A stretch of DNA of 64,000 bases from Acidobacteriota bacterium (lineage in GTDB: Bacteria > Acidobacteriota > Blastocatellia > UBA7656), in assembly GCA_016201275.1 (NCBI GenBank), contig JACQDB010000122.1, positions 1 through 64,000 of the forward strand. The letters are read 5' to 3'. Made by a program: the position numbers and the translations under genes. Shown here piece after piece: positions 17,420 to 27,100 of the stretch. Positions within the stretch are counted from its first letter, which is position 1; each line of letters begins with the position of its first letter. The notes beneath the pieces are model-generated. The model searched no databases, was not told the DNA's origin, and was given only the letters and a program-made list of their open reading frames with translations.

Positions 17420-17450
17420 GTGTGGGCGACCCTCTGTGGTCGCTCCTGCC
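17420..17450. repeat. REP-like palindrome upstream of the SCO-COX2 gene
   Basis: A dyad with arms GGGCGACC and GGTCGCTC, related to the copies at 21171-21200 and 54463-54493. It lies in the gap before the fusion gene, which supports the downstream start at 17491. Confidence 0.6.
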
Positions 17451-17490
17451 CCAAAATCAAAGCCTTTGCCACCCAGAGCGAGCGCAGCAG

Positions 17491-19467
17491 ATGGCTCGTA
17501 CCCGGTTATCGCAAGCGCTCCAAGTGGTTTGGTGCTTTGTGCTTTTGGCCTTGTGCTGGTTGCCTGCTACGACCTTCGCGCAGTTCAAGGAACCGGGCAA
17601 AATTGCCGTGCGCGAAAACAATGTCCCGGCGACGTTGAAAGATATAGGCATCGAACAGAGACTTGACCAGCAACTGCCGCTTGACCTCAAATTCGTTGAT
17701 GAATATGGCAAGGCGGTGCAGCTCAAAGATTACTTCGGACAAAAGCCTGTGGTGCTGGCGATTGTCTATTACACCTGCCCTATGCTGTGCAATCAAGTGT
17801 TGAACGGCGCGGCGGGGGCGTTGAAATCGTTGAGCTTTAACATCGGTGATGAATTCGATGTCGTCACCGTGAGCTTTGATCCGAAGGACACGCCGGAAAC
17901 GGCTTTCGCCAAAAAGCAGGCGTACCTTGACCACTACGACCGCAAAGGGCCAGCGCGCAAACTGGCCGATCAAGGCTGGCACTTTTTAACCGGCGACGAG
18001 GCTTCGATCAAGGCTTTGTGCGAGGCCGCCGGATTCAAATACCGTTGGGACGAAGCGACCAGTCAATACATACACGCCAGCGGCATTATGGTGGTGACGC
18101 CGCAAGGGCGAATGTCGCGCTACCTCTACGGCATTGAATACGCGCCCAAAGATTTGAAGTACAGTTTGATTGAAGCTTCGCAAAATAAAATCGGCAGCCC
18201 CGTAGATCAACTCTATCTGTTCTGTTTTCACTACGACCCGGTGACCGGCAAGTATGGCCCGGTCATCATGAATTTCATACGGCTGGGCGGCTTGGTCACG
18301 TTTCTGGGGCTGGCGCTTTTGGTCTTCGTCATGCGTCGCCGCCGTGTTGCCCGAGAAAAAGTTGCCGAACCGAAGCCGACCATGAACCCAACTCATTTTG
18401 CTTGCTTGCCGTTGTTATTCAACTGGATTCCGTTTGCGCCCGAACAAGGTTCCACCATCGCCGAAAGCGTTGATTATTTGTACCTCTTTCTGGTTGGCTT
18501 GACGATTTTTTTCGGCGTTGCCATCAGCGCGGCGGTCTTCTATTTCGCGGTCAAATATCGTCGCCGTTCCGAAGACGAATACCCGGCGCAGATTGAAGGC
18601 TCGATGAAACTGGAAGTGTTGTGGATCGTCGTGCCGTTTATCATCGTGATGGTGATTTTCTGGTGGAGCGCCAGCGTCTATTTCAAAATCTTTCGTCCGC
18701 CTTCCGACCCGCTCGATATATATGTTGTCGGCAAACAATGGATGTGGAAGTTTGAACACCCGGACGGCCAGCGCGAGATCAACGAACTGCACGTACCCAT
18801 TGGTCGCCGCATCAAGTTGACGATGGGCAGCGAAGACGTGATTCACAGCCTCTTCGTGCCAGCCTTTCGCGTCAAAGCCGACGTCGTGCCTGGGCGCATC
18901 ACTAGCGTCTGGTGGGAGCCTACGAAACCGGGGCGCTATGAATTGTTCTGCGCCGAATATTGCGGCACCAAACATTCGGGCATGATTGGCTGGATTGTGG
19001 TGCAGGAGCCTGCCGATTACCAGGCGTGGTTGAGCGGCAGTTCCAGCGGCGGTAGCCTGGCGTCAAATGGCGAAAAATTATTTCAGACGCTGGCCTGCAA
19101 CTCCTGCCATAAATCTGATCAGTCGGGGCGCGGCCCGGCGCTTGAAGGCATCTTTGGCAAGCAACAAGCATTGCAGGGCGGCCAGACCGTCCTTGCCGAT
19201 GAAAATTATATACGCGAGTCCATCTTGAATCCGCGCGCCAAAGTCGTAGCCGGTTATGACCCGGTGATGCCGACCTTTCAAGGACTGGTTTCGGAAGAAC
19301 AATTATTACAGCTTATCGCCTACGTGAAATCGTTAGGCCAGAAATCGGAAGGCGGCGCGCCGAAAACCATTCTGCCGCCCGCCAACACGACGCAGAATTC
19401 GCCTGCGGTCAATCGGCAGAAAGCGACCCCTCCAGCGCCTGCGAAACAGGAGACCAGGAAGCAATGA
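17491..19467 (+). CDS. SCO1-COX2-cytochrome c fusion protein
   Basis: A 658-residue open frame joining three modules. Residues about 35-250 are a SCO1/SenC copper chaperone with TCPMLC (C96, C100) and a conserved His in YIHASG. A membrane helix near 260-280 ends in a positive patch (MRRRR). From Met298 onward it is cytochrome c oxidase subunit II: two helices, then the CuA domain with HSLFVPAFR and [14 protein letters not shown]-terminal cytochrome c domain has CNSCHKSD and a Met ligand in DPVMPTF. ATG 17491 starts a signal/anchor and avoids the upstream palindrome. An internal ATG at 18382 could instead start a separate COX2, though no ribosome binding site is evident. The stop overlaps COX1 by four bases. 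Confidence 0.88.
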   Translation: MARTRLSQALQVVWCFVLLALCWLPATTFAQFKEPGKIAVRENNVPATLKDIGIEQRLDQQLPLDLKFVDEYGKAVQLKDYFGQKPVVLAIVYYTCPMLCNQVLNGAAGALKSLSFNIGDEFDVVTVSFDPKDTPETAFAKKQAYLDHYDRKGPARKLADQGWHFLTGDEASIKALCEAAGFKYRWDEATSQYIHASGIMVVTPQGRMSRYLYGIEYAPKDLKYSLIEASQNKIGSPVDQLYLFCFHYDPVTGKYGPVIMNFIRLGGLVTFLGLALLVFVMRRRRVAREKVAEPKPTMNPTHFACLPLLFNWIPFAPEQGSTIAESVDYLYLFLVGLTIFFGVAISAAVFYFAVKYRRRSEDEYPAQIEGSMKLEVLWIVVPFIIVMVIFWWSASVYFKIFRPPSDPLDIYVVGKQWMWKFEHPDGQREINELHVPIGRRIKLTMGSEDVIHSLFVPAFRVKADVVPGRITSVWWEPTKPGRYELFCAEYCGTKHSGMIGWIVVQEPADYQAWLSGSSSGGSLASNGEKLFQTLACNSCHKSDQSGRGPALEGIFGKQQALQGGQTVLADENYIRESILNPRAKVVAGYDPVMPTFQGLVSEEQLLQLIAYVKSLGQKSEGGAPKTILPPANTTQNSPAVNRQKATPPAPAKQETRKQ

Positions 19468-21116
19468 TTAATACAGAAACTTTACAACCGGCGGAACCTC
19501 TGGTGCCGCGCACGCATTATTTAAATGCCAATTACGGCATCAAGTCATGGTTGTTGACCAAAGACCACAAACGCATAGCCTTGCTGTATCTGGCATCGGT
19601 CACCGCCTTCTTTTTTCTCGGCGGCGTCTTCGCGCTGTTGATTCGTCTGGAATTATTGACGCCGAAAGGCGACCTGGTGCAACCGGAAACTTATAACAAG
19701 CTCTTCACCATGCACGGCATCGTGATGATCTTCTTCTTTCTGATTCCGGCGATTCCGGCGGTGCTGGGCAATTTCCTGTTGCCGATGATGCTGGGCGCGA
19801 AAGACTTGGCCTTTCCGAAAATCAATCTACTCAGTTGGTACATTTATAACGTCGGCGCGATCTTCACGCTCTATGCCATCATCGCTGGCGGCGTGGATAC
19901 CGGCTGGACCTTTTACACGCCTTTGAGCAGCGTCTATTCCAACGGCAACGTCATCGCAGTCGCTTTAGGAATTTTCATCAACGGCTTTTCGTCCATCCTG
20001 ACGGGCTTGAATTTCATCGTCACCATACACACGATGCGCGCTCCGGGCTTGACGTGGTTTCGTCTGCCGCTGTTCGTCTGGGCGCATTATGCGACCAGCT
20101 TGATTCAGATTCTCGGCACTCCTGTGCTGGCCGTGACCATCGTATTGCTGGCGTTGGAAAGACTGTTCGGCGTAGGCATCTTCAGTCCGTCTTTGGGCGG
20201 CGATCCGATTTTGTTCCAGCACCTCTTCTGGTTCTATTCGCACCCAGCGGTCTATATCATGATCCTGCCTTCTATGGGTGTCATCAGCGAAATCATCGCG
20301 ACGTTTTCGCGCAAGAAAATTTTTGGTTACAAGTTCGTCGCCTTTTCGAGTTTGGCGATTGCCGTCTATGGCTTTCTAGTCTGGGGACATCATATGTTTG
20401 TCAGCGGACAATCGGTTTATGCTGGCATGGTCTTTTCGTTCCTCAGTTATTTTGTCGCTATACCGTCGGCAGTAAAAGTTTTCAACTGGACGGCGACCTT
20501 GTATAAAGGCTCGATTTCATACGCCACGCCGATGCTCTATGCCTTCGGTTTCATAGGGCTTTTCATCATCGGTGGCATGACGGGATTATTCTTAGCGGCC
20601 TTGGGATTGGATGTGCATTTGACCGACACCTATTTTGTGGTGGCGCATTTTCATTACATCATGGTGGGCGGCGCGGTGATGGGATATATGGGCGGTATGC
20701 ACTATTGGTGGCCGAAAATTTCCGGGCGTATGTACCCGGAAGGCTGGGCGAAATTGAGCGCCCTGATTGTCTTTTTAGGATTCAATTTGACTTTCTTTCC
20801 GCAGTTTCTGGCCGGGTACATGGGAATGCCGCGACGCTATCACGCCTACGCCGATCAATTTCAAGTGTTGAACGTGCTGTCAACGGCGGGGGCCTCGGTG
20901 TTAGGCGTCGGCTATTTGATGCCGATGATTTATTTCATATGGTCTATGCGCTATGGCCCGATAGCGTCCGCCAATCCGTGGCCGGGAAGCGGCTTGGAGT
21001 GGCAGACCGCTTCGCCGCCGCCTACGGAAAACTTTATAGATACGCCGACCGTCACTTGGGAGGCTTACGAGTTTGAAGAAGGTCAAAATTTGAATGTGCC
21101 GGTTGCCGCGAAATAG
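19464..21116 (+). CDS. ctaD: Cytochrome c oxidase subunit I, A2 type
   Basis: The 550-residue catalytic haem-copper subunit with 12 helices, reducing oxygen to water and pumping protons. Haem ligands are recognisable in [12 protein letters not shown] and HFHYIMVGG, CuB ligands in [12 protein letters not shown] and WGHHMF. The D-channel glutamate of A1 enzymes (GHPEVY) is replaced by the YSHPAVY signature, placing this in subfamily A2. The K-channel lysine is present in SAVKVFNW. It overlaps the upstream COX2 stop (ATGA) and is probably translationally coupled. Confidence 0.96.
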   Translation: MINTETLQPAEPLVPRTHYLNANYGIKSWLLTKDHKRIALLYLASVTAFFFLGGVFALLIRLELLTPKGDLVQPETYNKLFTMHGIVMIFFFLIPAIPAVLGNFLLPMMLGAKDLAFPKINLLSWYIYNVGAIFTLYAIIAGGVDTGWTFYTPLSSVYSNGNVIAVALGIFINGFSSILTGLNFIVTIHTMRAPGLTWFRLPLFVWAHYATSLIQILGTPVLAVTIVLLALERLFGVGIFSPSLGGDPILFQHLFWFYSHPAVYIMILPSMGVISEIIATFSRKKIFGYKFVAFSSLAIAVYGFLVWGHHMFVSGQSVYAGMVFSFLSYFVAIPSAVKVFNWTATLYKGSISYATPMLYAFGFIGLFIIGGMTGLFLAALGLDVHLTDTYFVVAHFHYIMVGGAVMGYMGGMHYWWPKISGRMYPEGWAKLSALIVFLGFNLTFFPQFLAGYMGMPRRYHAYADQFQVLNVLSTAGASVLGVGYLMPMIYFIWSMRYGPIASANPWPGSGLEWQTASPPPTENFIDTPTVTWEAYEFEEGQNLNVPVAAK

Positions 21117-21170
21117 AGATTCGTTGCTTGAGGCGATGCCTGGGATAGTGAATAAATAATGGGCAATCCT

Positions 21171-21200
21171 GTACGGGCGACCACAGATGGTCGCTCGTAC
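21171..21200. repeat. REP-like palindrome between COX1 and COX3
   Basis: Arms GTACGGGCGACCA and TGGTCGCTCGTAC pair with one mismatch around a short loop. A close copy is at 54463-54493 and a weaker one at 17420-17450. Confidence 0.8.
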
Positions 21201-21271
21201 CAGGCATTTGAAAAATACTCAAGCCTGACCGTTTCTTGAATCGGCAATCCTTATTCGCTTGGAGGAATATC

Positions 21272-21976
21272 TTGGCTGACAGTCATGCAGTAACACATCA
21301 CAGTGCGCTGGCGCATCATTTCGACAACATGGAGCAGCAGCGCGAAGCTGGGTCGCTGGGAATGTGGGTTTTCCTGCTCACGGAAATCATGTTCTTTGGC
21401 GGGGCCTTCACCGCTTACATTGTTTATCGCAATCTGCCAAGCGCCCCGAACAAGCCCAGCATCTCGGAAGCATTTGTGGCAGCAAGCAACACCTTGAATG
21501 TGAAGCTTGGTTTGATCAATACAATAATTTTGATTTGCAGCAGTTTGACGATGGCGCTGGCGGTCTATTACGCGCAGACCGGGGTGCGCCGAAAGCAGAT
21601 TATTTTTCTGTTGCTGACGATGGTTTTAGGCACGGCGTTTCTGGTGATTAAGGGCTTCGAGTATGCCGACAAGATCAAGCATCATCACATACCGGGCAAG
21701 CAATTCGAGTTTGCCGAACCGTTTCAACATCAGGCGCAGATTTTCTTCACCATCTATTTTGCGATGACCGGCTTGCACGCCCTGCACATGATTATCGGCA
21801 TCGGCATTTTGCTGGTGATTACCTGGATGGCGTGGCGGAAACGCTTTTCACCGGAATGGCACGCGCCGGTCGAATTGTTCGGTTTATATTGGCATTTCGT
21901 TGACATCGTTTGGATATTCCTGTTCCCGTTGCTGTATTTGCTCGGCTATCACTTACATTCAGGAGGCGGTCATTAA
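21272..21976 (+). CDS. ctaE: Cytochrome c oxidase subunit III
   Basis: A 234-residue COX3 with about five membrane helices. Typical blocks are GMWVFLLTEIMFFGGAFTAY, FFTIYFAMTGLHALHMIIGIG and LYWHFVDIVWIFLFPLLYL. The start is TTG 21272, preceded by GGAGG at a spacing of six; the longer frame has no such signal. Its stop overlaps the COX4 start by one base (TAATG). It stabilises subunit I and its proton path. Confidence 0.94.
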   Translation: MADSHAVTHHSALAHHFDNMEQQREAGSLGMWVFLLTEIMFFGGAFTAYIVYRNLPSAPNKPSISEAFVAASNTLNVKLGLINTIILICSSLTMALAVYYAQTGVRRKQIIFLLLTMVLGTAFLVIKGFEYADKIKHHHIPGKQFEFAEPFQHQAQIFFTIYFAMTGLHALHMIIGIGILLVITWMAWRKRFSPEWHAPVELFGLYWHFVDIVWIFLFPLLYLLGYHLHSGGGH

Positions 21977-22263
21977 TGTCTGAAAAGATTGTTCCCAAGC
22001 GCGTCTATTTCACCATCTTTGGCTTGTTAATAGGCTTCACGTTGTTGACCGTGTGGGTCGCCAGTCGAGATTGGGGAGCCTTCAATACTATCATTGCTCT
22101 GACCATTGCGGTGACCAAAGCCTTGCTGGTGGCGCTGTGGTTTATGCACATCAAATACAGCAACCGCCTGACCCAATTGGTTGTCGCCAGCGGCCTGTTC
22201 TGGCTGGTGATTATGGTGGCCTTGACGTTGTTTGATTACCGCACCCGCTCGATGGGGCGTTGA
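21976..22263 (+). CDS. Cytochrome c oxidase subunit IV family protein
   Basis: A 95-residue protein with three membrane helices, matching the small prokaryotic COX4 family (VTKALLVALWFMHIKYSNRL, LVIMVALTLFDYRTR). AGGAGG lies in the end of COX3, seven bases before the ATG, and start and stop overlap by one base. It is the last clear gene of the act-cox operon. Confidence 0.9.
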   Translation: MSEKIVPKRVYFTIFGLLIGFTLLTVWVASRDWGAFNTIIALTIAVTKALLVALWFMHIKYSNRLTQLVVASGLFWLVIMVALTLFDYRTRSMGR

Positions 22264-22308
22264 GTTGAGGCGTAACAAAATGTTAGACGACTGAACTGAG
22301 GAGACTCT

Positions 22309-22845
22309 ATGCTCGACCTTTTTTCTGTTGCAGTTGTCTTTATCAGAGCAGGTGCGCTTTTGATCATTGCGAACACAATGTCGGCAATTCCGCCTATGTG
22401 GGGTGGGATCAGAGAGGCTACTTATTCTCCACCGTTCACAATCTCTATAATACTCGTTGGCGCGTTGAGCCAGCTTCTGCTGGCTTTATTGCTGCTAATC
22501 TTTGCAAAAAAGCTCGCCCGATTTATCACCAAAGGATTAGTGGACACAAGCATTCAAATTACGGAAACCAATACCAGTCATTTGCAAGCCGTAGCTTTCT
22601 CAACACTGGGAGCGTATGTTCTCCTATACTCAATCCCTAGACTTATCGAATTAATTCTTATTATAGTTCTCCCGGACAACAAACAAAGCGACTACAGACA
22701 GCCAATGACGGTTCCTGTTGAATTCATTGTAGAGCAAGTAGTACGAGTAGCCTTTGGTCTTTGGCTCCTATTGGGATCTAAAGGCATAGCTATTTTGATA
22801 AAGAATTTCTGGATGACGAGAATATCGGCTGACAGTGCAGAGTAA
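22309..22845 (+). CDS. Hypothetical four-helix membrane protein
   Basis: A 178-residue membrane protein with about four hydrophobic segments and no recognised motif. GAGGAG precedes the ATG. It follows COX4 by 45 bases on the same strand, so it might be co-transcribed, but its DNA is visibly more AT-rich than the oxidase genes, which suggests recent acquisition. A hairpin at 22907-22939 lies downstream. Confidence 0.75.
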   Translation: MLDLFSVAVVFIRAGALLIIANTMSAIPPMWGGIREATYSPPFTISIILVGALSQLLLALLLLIFAKKLARFITKGLVDTSIQITETNTSHLQAVAFSTLGAYVLLYSIPRLIELILIIVLPDNKQSDYRQPMTVPVEFIVEQVVRVAFGLWLLLGSKGIAILIKNFWMTRISADSAE

Positions 22846-22906
22846 CGCTGTCAAACAACAGGATGGACAGGAATGCGCCTGGTCATCTCAACCGTTATAC
22901 ACATCA

Positions 22907-22939
22907 ACAAAGGCAAGCTTCATTCAAGCTTGCCTTTGT
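22907..22939. terminator. Bidirectional hairpin terminator between convergent genes
   Basis: A perfect 14-bp stem ACAAAGGCAAGCTT/AAGCTTGCCTTTGT with a 5-base loop. The T-tract is imperfect on both sides. It separates the plus-strand gene ending at 22845 from the minus-strand gene ending at 22972. Confidence 0.75.
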
Positions 22940-22971
22940 CGTTTGTGTGAAAAACGCCAGTAAAATCAAGG

Positions 22972-24228
22972 CTATTTTGCCATGCGTAAATTTCGCCAAG
23001 TGGTCTCCGTTATGGTATTGCCTTTGTCGTCCAACGCCACCACCCGCCAGCGAAATTTTCCATCACTCGATTTTTCCTGCAACCACGAAGGCGCGTGATA
23101 ACTGGCCGCGCCGGGTAATAAAACCGCCGATAACACCGGCACTTCTTGAGCGTCGGCGATCTCTATGCGATAAAATGCCGCGCCGGAAATTTCCGTCCAC
23201 TTGAACACGGCGCTCGGCGTTTTCTGCAACACCGCGTTATCCAGCGGCGCAAGCAATTGCAAACCACTCGCTGTCGCATCAATCGCCGAGAGGCCGCCGC
23301 TGCCTATGTAATAACGCAGCACCGGCAACGAAAAACCCGCGACGCCGCCGCTTGTGGCAAGCTCTTGGCCTGCGCCCAACGCCTGCAAATCGGAGTTACC
23401 ATTTTGATCTTCAACCGCTTCGATTCTCAACAACACCAGATACATTCCTTCAACAGGATTTTCCAGTCGCCAGCTTTCCGGCCCCTGCAAAATAAATTTG
23501 CCGGTCGGCGGCAGATAGCTGTTGAAGCGGCTGAGTTGGGTATATCGCCTTTGCGAACCGCGCTGCTCGACCGGCAAGGTGGATTCGGTCAACAGGTCGC
23601 GCTCACTTGGCAGCTCGTCGCCAGGCTTGACGATTTCCCAGCGACCGCGCAATCTGCCCGATCCTGTATAAGTGATTTCGGCCTCTATTTTCGGCACTTT
23701 TTCACCGACTTTCAAAAACAGCACAGGCTTGTTGAGGGCAAACGCGAGTTTCACATTGGTCAACGAAAAAGGCGCAGCCGCGCCGTTGCCCGATAAACGT
23801 ATGGTCACCGGCACATATTCATCTGCGCCGCCTGCGGGGTTGACGAAACGACGGACGTAATAAAAGGTCGCGGGTGCGCCTCGCGTCGCGTCAACGTAAG
23901 CGCGGCGCGCCACCGATGGCGGTATGGACATAATGTCCGTGTAAGTAGAATTGGCGCTCAAGGTGGATTGATTGTAGCGCACTGGCAGGCAGCCGTATTG
24001 CGTCGCCTGATTGCATTTCAAACCGATGTCGGGAGCGGCAGAAACCACCTCGCCGCAGAAGCAACCTTCGACCGGGCGTTTATTTTTGACGTTGCTGAAG
24101 GTGAGCAAAGCCGAAGTTGCGCCCTGCGAATAGGCGTTGATATTCGACGGCGAAACTTGAATCTCCTGCGCCGCTGCGCTGGTGAGCAAGCCTGTGAAAA
24201 AGATGAGCGTGAAAACAATTCTTTTCAT
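22972..24228 (-). CDS. Exported protein with CxC motif and Ig-like C-terminal domain, unknown
   Basis: A 418-residue exported protein. ATG 24228 follows GGAG and opens a signal peptide (MKRIVFTLIFFTGLLTSAAAQ). The N-terminal part has four cysteines (CFCGEV, LKCN, GCLPV), likely disulfides or a metal site. The middle is beta-rich, and the C-terminal 90 residues resemble a fibronectin-III-like domain (KWTEISGAAFYRIEI, FRWRVVALDDKGN). I recognise no characterised family. It is the last of six minus-strand genes for exported proteins and probably works with the beta-barrel protein upstream. Confidence 0.8.
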   Translation of the reverse strand: MKRIVFTLIFFTGLLTSAAAQEIQVSPSNINAYSQGATSALLTFSNVKNKRPVEGCFCGEVVSAAPDIGLKCNQATQYGCLPVRYNQSTLSANSTYTDIMSIPPSVARRAYVDATRGAPATFYYVRRFVNPAGGADEYVPVTIRLSGNGAAAPFSLTNVKLAFALNKPVLFLKVGEKVPKIEAEITYTGSGRLRGRWEIVKPGDELPSERDLLTESTLPVEQRGSQRRYTQLSRFNSYLPPTGKFILQGPESWRLENPVEGMYLVLLRIEAVEDQNGNSDLQALGAGQELATSGGVAGFSLPVLRYYIGSGGLSAIDATASGLQLLAPLDNAVLQKTPSAVFKWTEISGAAFYRIEIADAQEVPVLSAVLLPGAASYHAPSWLQEKSSDGKFRWRVVALDDKGNTITETTWRNLRMAK

Positions 24229-24328
24229 TGCGAACTCCAAAATGTGAAAACGCGTGTGAGGTGCGAGACCCGGAAGCCTCCTTGACCTCGAAGCCACTAC
24301 GAAGGGAAGCGGAAAGAAATAGCCTCCG

Positions 24329-24406
24329 GTTGAGAAGCGGTCTGTGACCGCCTGTTGAGAAGCGGTCTGTGACCGCTGGACTGGCGGTCGCAGACCGCTT
24401 CTCAAC
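24329..24406. repeat. Three copies of a 23-bp repeat, two direct and one inverted
   Basis: GTTGAGAAGCGGTCTGTGAC plus CGC occurs at 24329-24351 and 24354-24376, and its complement with one change at 24384-24406. Copies two and three can form a long hairpin. The GTTGAG(A/C)AGCGGTC module also forms the internal hairpin of the MITE-like elements at 16617 and 55722. It lies inside the gap between two genes of the exported-protein cluster. Confidence 0.9.
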
Positions 24407-24439
24407 GAGAATTATGGGATTATATTTTCTTCCCCTTCC

Positions 24440-26974
24440 CTAAAAGAACGTAAAGCTCATGCCGATGTTCAGGGTTTGAGCCTTCGTGCGAGTGTCCAGA
24501 CCAAAAGCAAAGTCCCGCGCCTTCGCATAGCGATTGGCGTAGCGAATGAAGGCTTGACCTTGCAGCTTTTTGAATTTCTCTTTGCCAATAGTGAATTGAT
24601 AAGACCACTGCACATCGAGTTCGAGATTGCGATTGCGATTGGTTTTTGCCGTGTCGCCCAACAACGTATGCGACAGATTCGTAGCTAACAAATTGTGTTG
24701 CGTGATGCGCCAATTGATACTGTTGGCAAAGCGAAAGGTGCGGTCGGTGCGCTGGTTTTCTATGCTTCTGGCCTGCTCCATGCTGAACTCGAAATTTAGA
24801 TCAAGGGTTTTGGTAGCGTTGATGCCGGTGGAAATCGCGTGAACGAAATTGAACAAGTCGGCTTGCTCGCGTCCGCGCTGTTGATTGTTCTGCACCGAAT
24901 GATTGAAGCGATAACCGAGGCGCAGTTTGTTCAACTGCCAGTCGGAGGTGAAGCTTTGATTGGTTCCAAGAAAATCAGGTATCGCTTCGGGGGCAATCTC
25001 GAAACCGCCGTTGATGGGAAGCGCCGCGCCGAATTGATGTATGCGGTCGAGCGTGTAAGAGACTCTCGGCAGCAACGCCTTCGGTTGGTTGGCATCGCCA
25101 AAAATTGCGGTGAGCGGCGCGCCTATGGAAAAGCGTTCGGCACGCGATAAGGATTTCAATATCGAAGGCACATCGCGCAGATTATCGTGGAAGCGGATAA
25201 GCGAAAACTGCGCGAGAATTTCGCCAACATTGCCAATCAGTTCAAATTGATTTTGCGTTTTGTCGGCCTGGGTTGATGCGCCCAAACTGCGATAAAGCGG
25301 GTCAACCGTTTCGTGACGATAGTTGAAGGTCAAAGTCGCTTTGCGGGTTTTCGTCACCTCGACATCTTTCAAAATGTCGAATCCGGCTTCAAGGTAGCGA
25401 GCGTTTCTGGCCAGGTTCGGCACTTCGACAACCGCCAGTCCTTGATTCACCAAGGGGTCTGCGGGGTTGATAAAGACGCTGCGCGCAAAACCGCCATCAA
25501 CGCGCAGGCGTTGTTTCGGGTCGCTGGCGAGGATGCGAAAACCCAGGCCGCGACTGCGCTCTACATCGTTGATGCTGCTTTGCGACACACTGTTCAAAGC
25601 TTGCACATAGCCACTGAAATACGTAGCTTCGAGGCGCAAGCCGCTGGGTCGGCTCTTGATGAATTCGACGCCCAGAGTGCCGCCCAAAATCTGGTGTTGG
25701 CGGTTGCTCAGTCCGAAAAAATTTTCGATGCCGACAATGCTAGTGCCGTTCATCGCCGCAAGCGTCAAGTCAAGACCCTGCGGCAAAGGCAAGGTCATGG
25801 TAATGCCGCGACTGGAAAAGCTGTTGACCAGCAGGCGATTGGTTCCGTAAGCGGTATGGCCGACGAGGAATTTCGCTTTGCTGATTTGAAACTGCATCAG
25901 GTAACTGGCCAGGTCTAGGCGCGGCGCGTCGTTGCCCAATTGCCCGAAACGCAAAGCCTCCTGTTGAAAGCTGGAACCGGCGATGTCGAATTGATTTTGC
26001 GAAATGAAGATGCCGCGTGCCGCTTCGCTTTTGAACGAGCCTTGCACGGTGACATCGGAAAAGGTCGGGCGCGACGGGCGATTGGTTGCGGGGAAGTGCG
26101 ATTCGGCGGCCTGCGATTTATAGCCGATGGTCAGAGATGGGGTGAAATCAAGTTTGTCAAAGCCGCCGCGCTTACCTGTCGGTTCCGCCTGCGCGGTCGT
26201 AGTGGTTGACGCAGGCGAAGCGGTCGCGGCGTCTGTCGTAGTGCTGGAAGCGTTCGCTGTTGAACTCGAAGCGTTGGTTGTGGCGCTCGTTGTGGTTGCA
26301 GGGGGCGCGCCGTTTGTCGCGCTCGTGGGGTTTGCAGGGGGCGCGCCGTTTGTGGCGTTCGTGGTGGTGGCGCTCTCTTGATTTGTAACTGCATTGGTTA
26401 CAGATGGCTTATCATTTGCCGAAGGTTTTGCGGCCTTCTCGACGGCGTTGGCGGTGGTGCCGTTTGGCGTTTCGGTTGCCGGTTTTTCAGGGTTATCGGC
26501 AATTTGGGACTCGCTTATGCCTGGCGTTTGTTGACCGGGTTTTTGATTGGCGACGCGCAAGGTGAAGCGGACGATCTCGCGCCACTCTTCAGCAGGCGAA
26601 ACCAGATAAACCGTCAAAGCATTTTCGCCCACGGGGAGCGGCAGAATTTTGCGATTGTAGGTCAGCGTCTGTTGGAAAGGCGTAAACAGACTGGTCAAAT
26701 CGGTTTGCCCGATGAGGATGGCCAGGCGACCTTCAGATTTTTTCAACTCGCGGCTCAACCGCAATTCGATTTTGTCATTCGGCAGAAGGGTCTGATGGTC
26801 GGCAAGGTTAAGCGTGATTTGCAAATCGTTGGCTGGCGCGGCGGCGTGGCTTTGCACGAAAGCCTGCGCGAAGTATTCGGCTCTGGCAAAGGCCATCACG
26901 ACGACCAGGCCGATGGCCAGCGCGGCAACGATTTTTTCTATGACAGACTTGGTTTTTTGACTTGCTTTGCTCAT
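24440..26974 (-). CDS. Large predicted outer-membrane beta-barrel protein with Thr/Ala linker
   Basis: An 844-residue protein with an N-terminal signal/anchor (VAALAIGLVVVMAFA), an Ig-like domain (about 45-145: DKIELRLSRELKKSEGRLAI, LTYNRKILPLPVGENALTVY), a linker of about 130 residues rich in Thr, Ala, Ser, Pro and Asn (about 150-275), and about 560 residues of alternating beta pattern ending MSFTFF, as expected for an outer-membrane barrel. The Ig-like domain would sit in the periplasm. The function is unknown; transport of a polymer or surface protein is a guess from context. It lies between the paralogous secreted genes and the CxC protein. Confidence 0.75.
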   Translation of the reverse strand: MSKASQKTKSVIEKIVAALAIGLVVVMAFARAEYFAQAFVQSHAAAPANDLQITLNLADHQTLLPNDKIELRLSRELKKSEGRLAILIGQTDLTSLFTPFQQTLTYNRKILPLPVGENALTVYLVSPAEEWREIVRFTLRVANQKPGQQTPGISESQIADNPEKPATETPNGTTANAVEKAAKPSANDKPSVTNAVTNQESATTTNATNGAPPANPTSATNGAPPATTTSATTNASSSTANASSTTTDAATASPASTTTTAQAEPTGKRGGFDKLDFTPSLTIGYKSQAAESHFPATNRPSRPTFSDVTVQGSFKSEAARGIFISQNQFDIAGSSFQQEALRFGQLGNDAPRLDLASYLMQFQISKAKFLVGHTAYGTNRLLVNSFSSRGITMTLPLPQGLDLTLAAMNGTSIVGIENFFGLSNRQHQILGGTLGVEFIKSRPSGLRLEATYFSGYVQALNSVSQSSINDVERSRGLGFRILASDPKQRLRVDGGFARSVFINPADPLVNQGLAVVEVPNLARNARYLEAGFDILKDVEVTKTRKATLTFNYRHETVDPLYRSLGASTQADKTQNQFELIGNVGEILAQFSLIRFHDNLRDVPSILKSLSRAERFSIGAPLTAIFGDANQPKALLPRVSYTLDRIHQFGAALPINGGFEIAPEAIPDFLGTNQSFTSDWQLNKLRLGYRFNHSVQNNQQRGREQADLFNFVHAISTGINATKTLDLNFEFSMEQARSIENQRTDRTFRFANSINWRITQHNLLATNLSHTLLGDTAKTNRNRNLELDVQWSYQFTIGKEKFKKLQGQAFIRYANRYAKARDFAFGLDTRTKAQTLNIGMSFTFF

Positions 26975-27100
26975 CGTCTTTCACCTCGTGGGCGAGATTC
27001 ATCAGTGGTCGGCGTATGGGTACTCAAGCAAATTGTTTTATCAGGTGGCGCGCTACAGACTCAGAGCGCGCCACTGAAGCGCAGATTATTCGTTCATTCT

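Noticed and set aside
17347-17490. Longer N terminus for the SCO-COX2 fusion
   Set aside because: It would translate a REP-like palindrome and precede the signal sequence by 48 residues.
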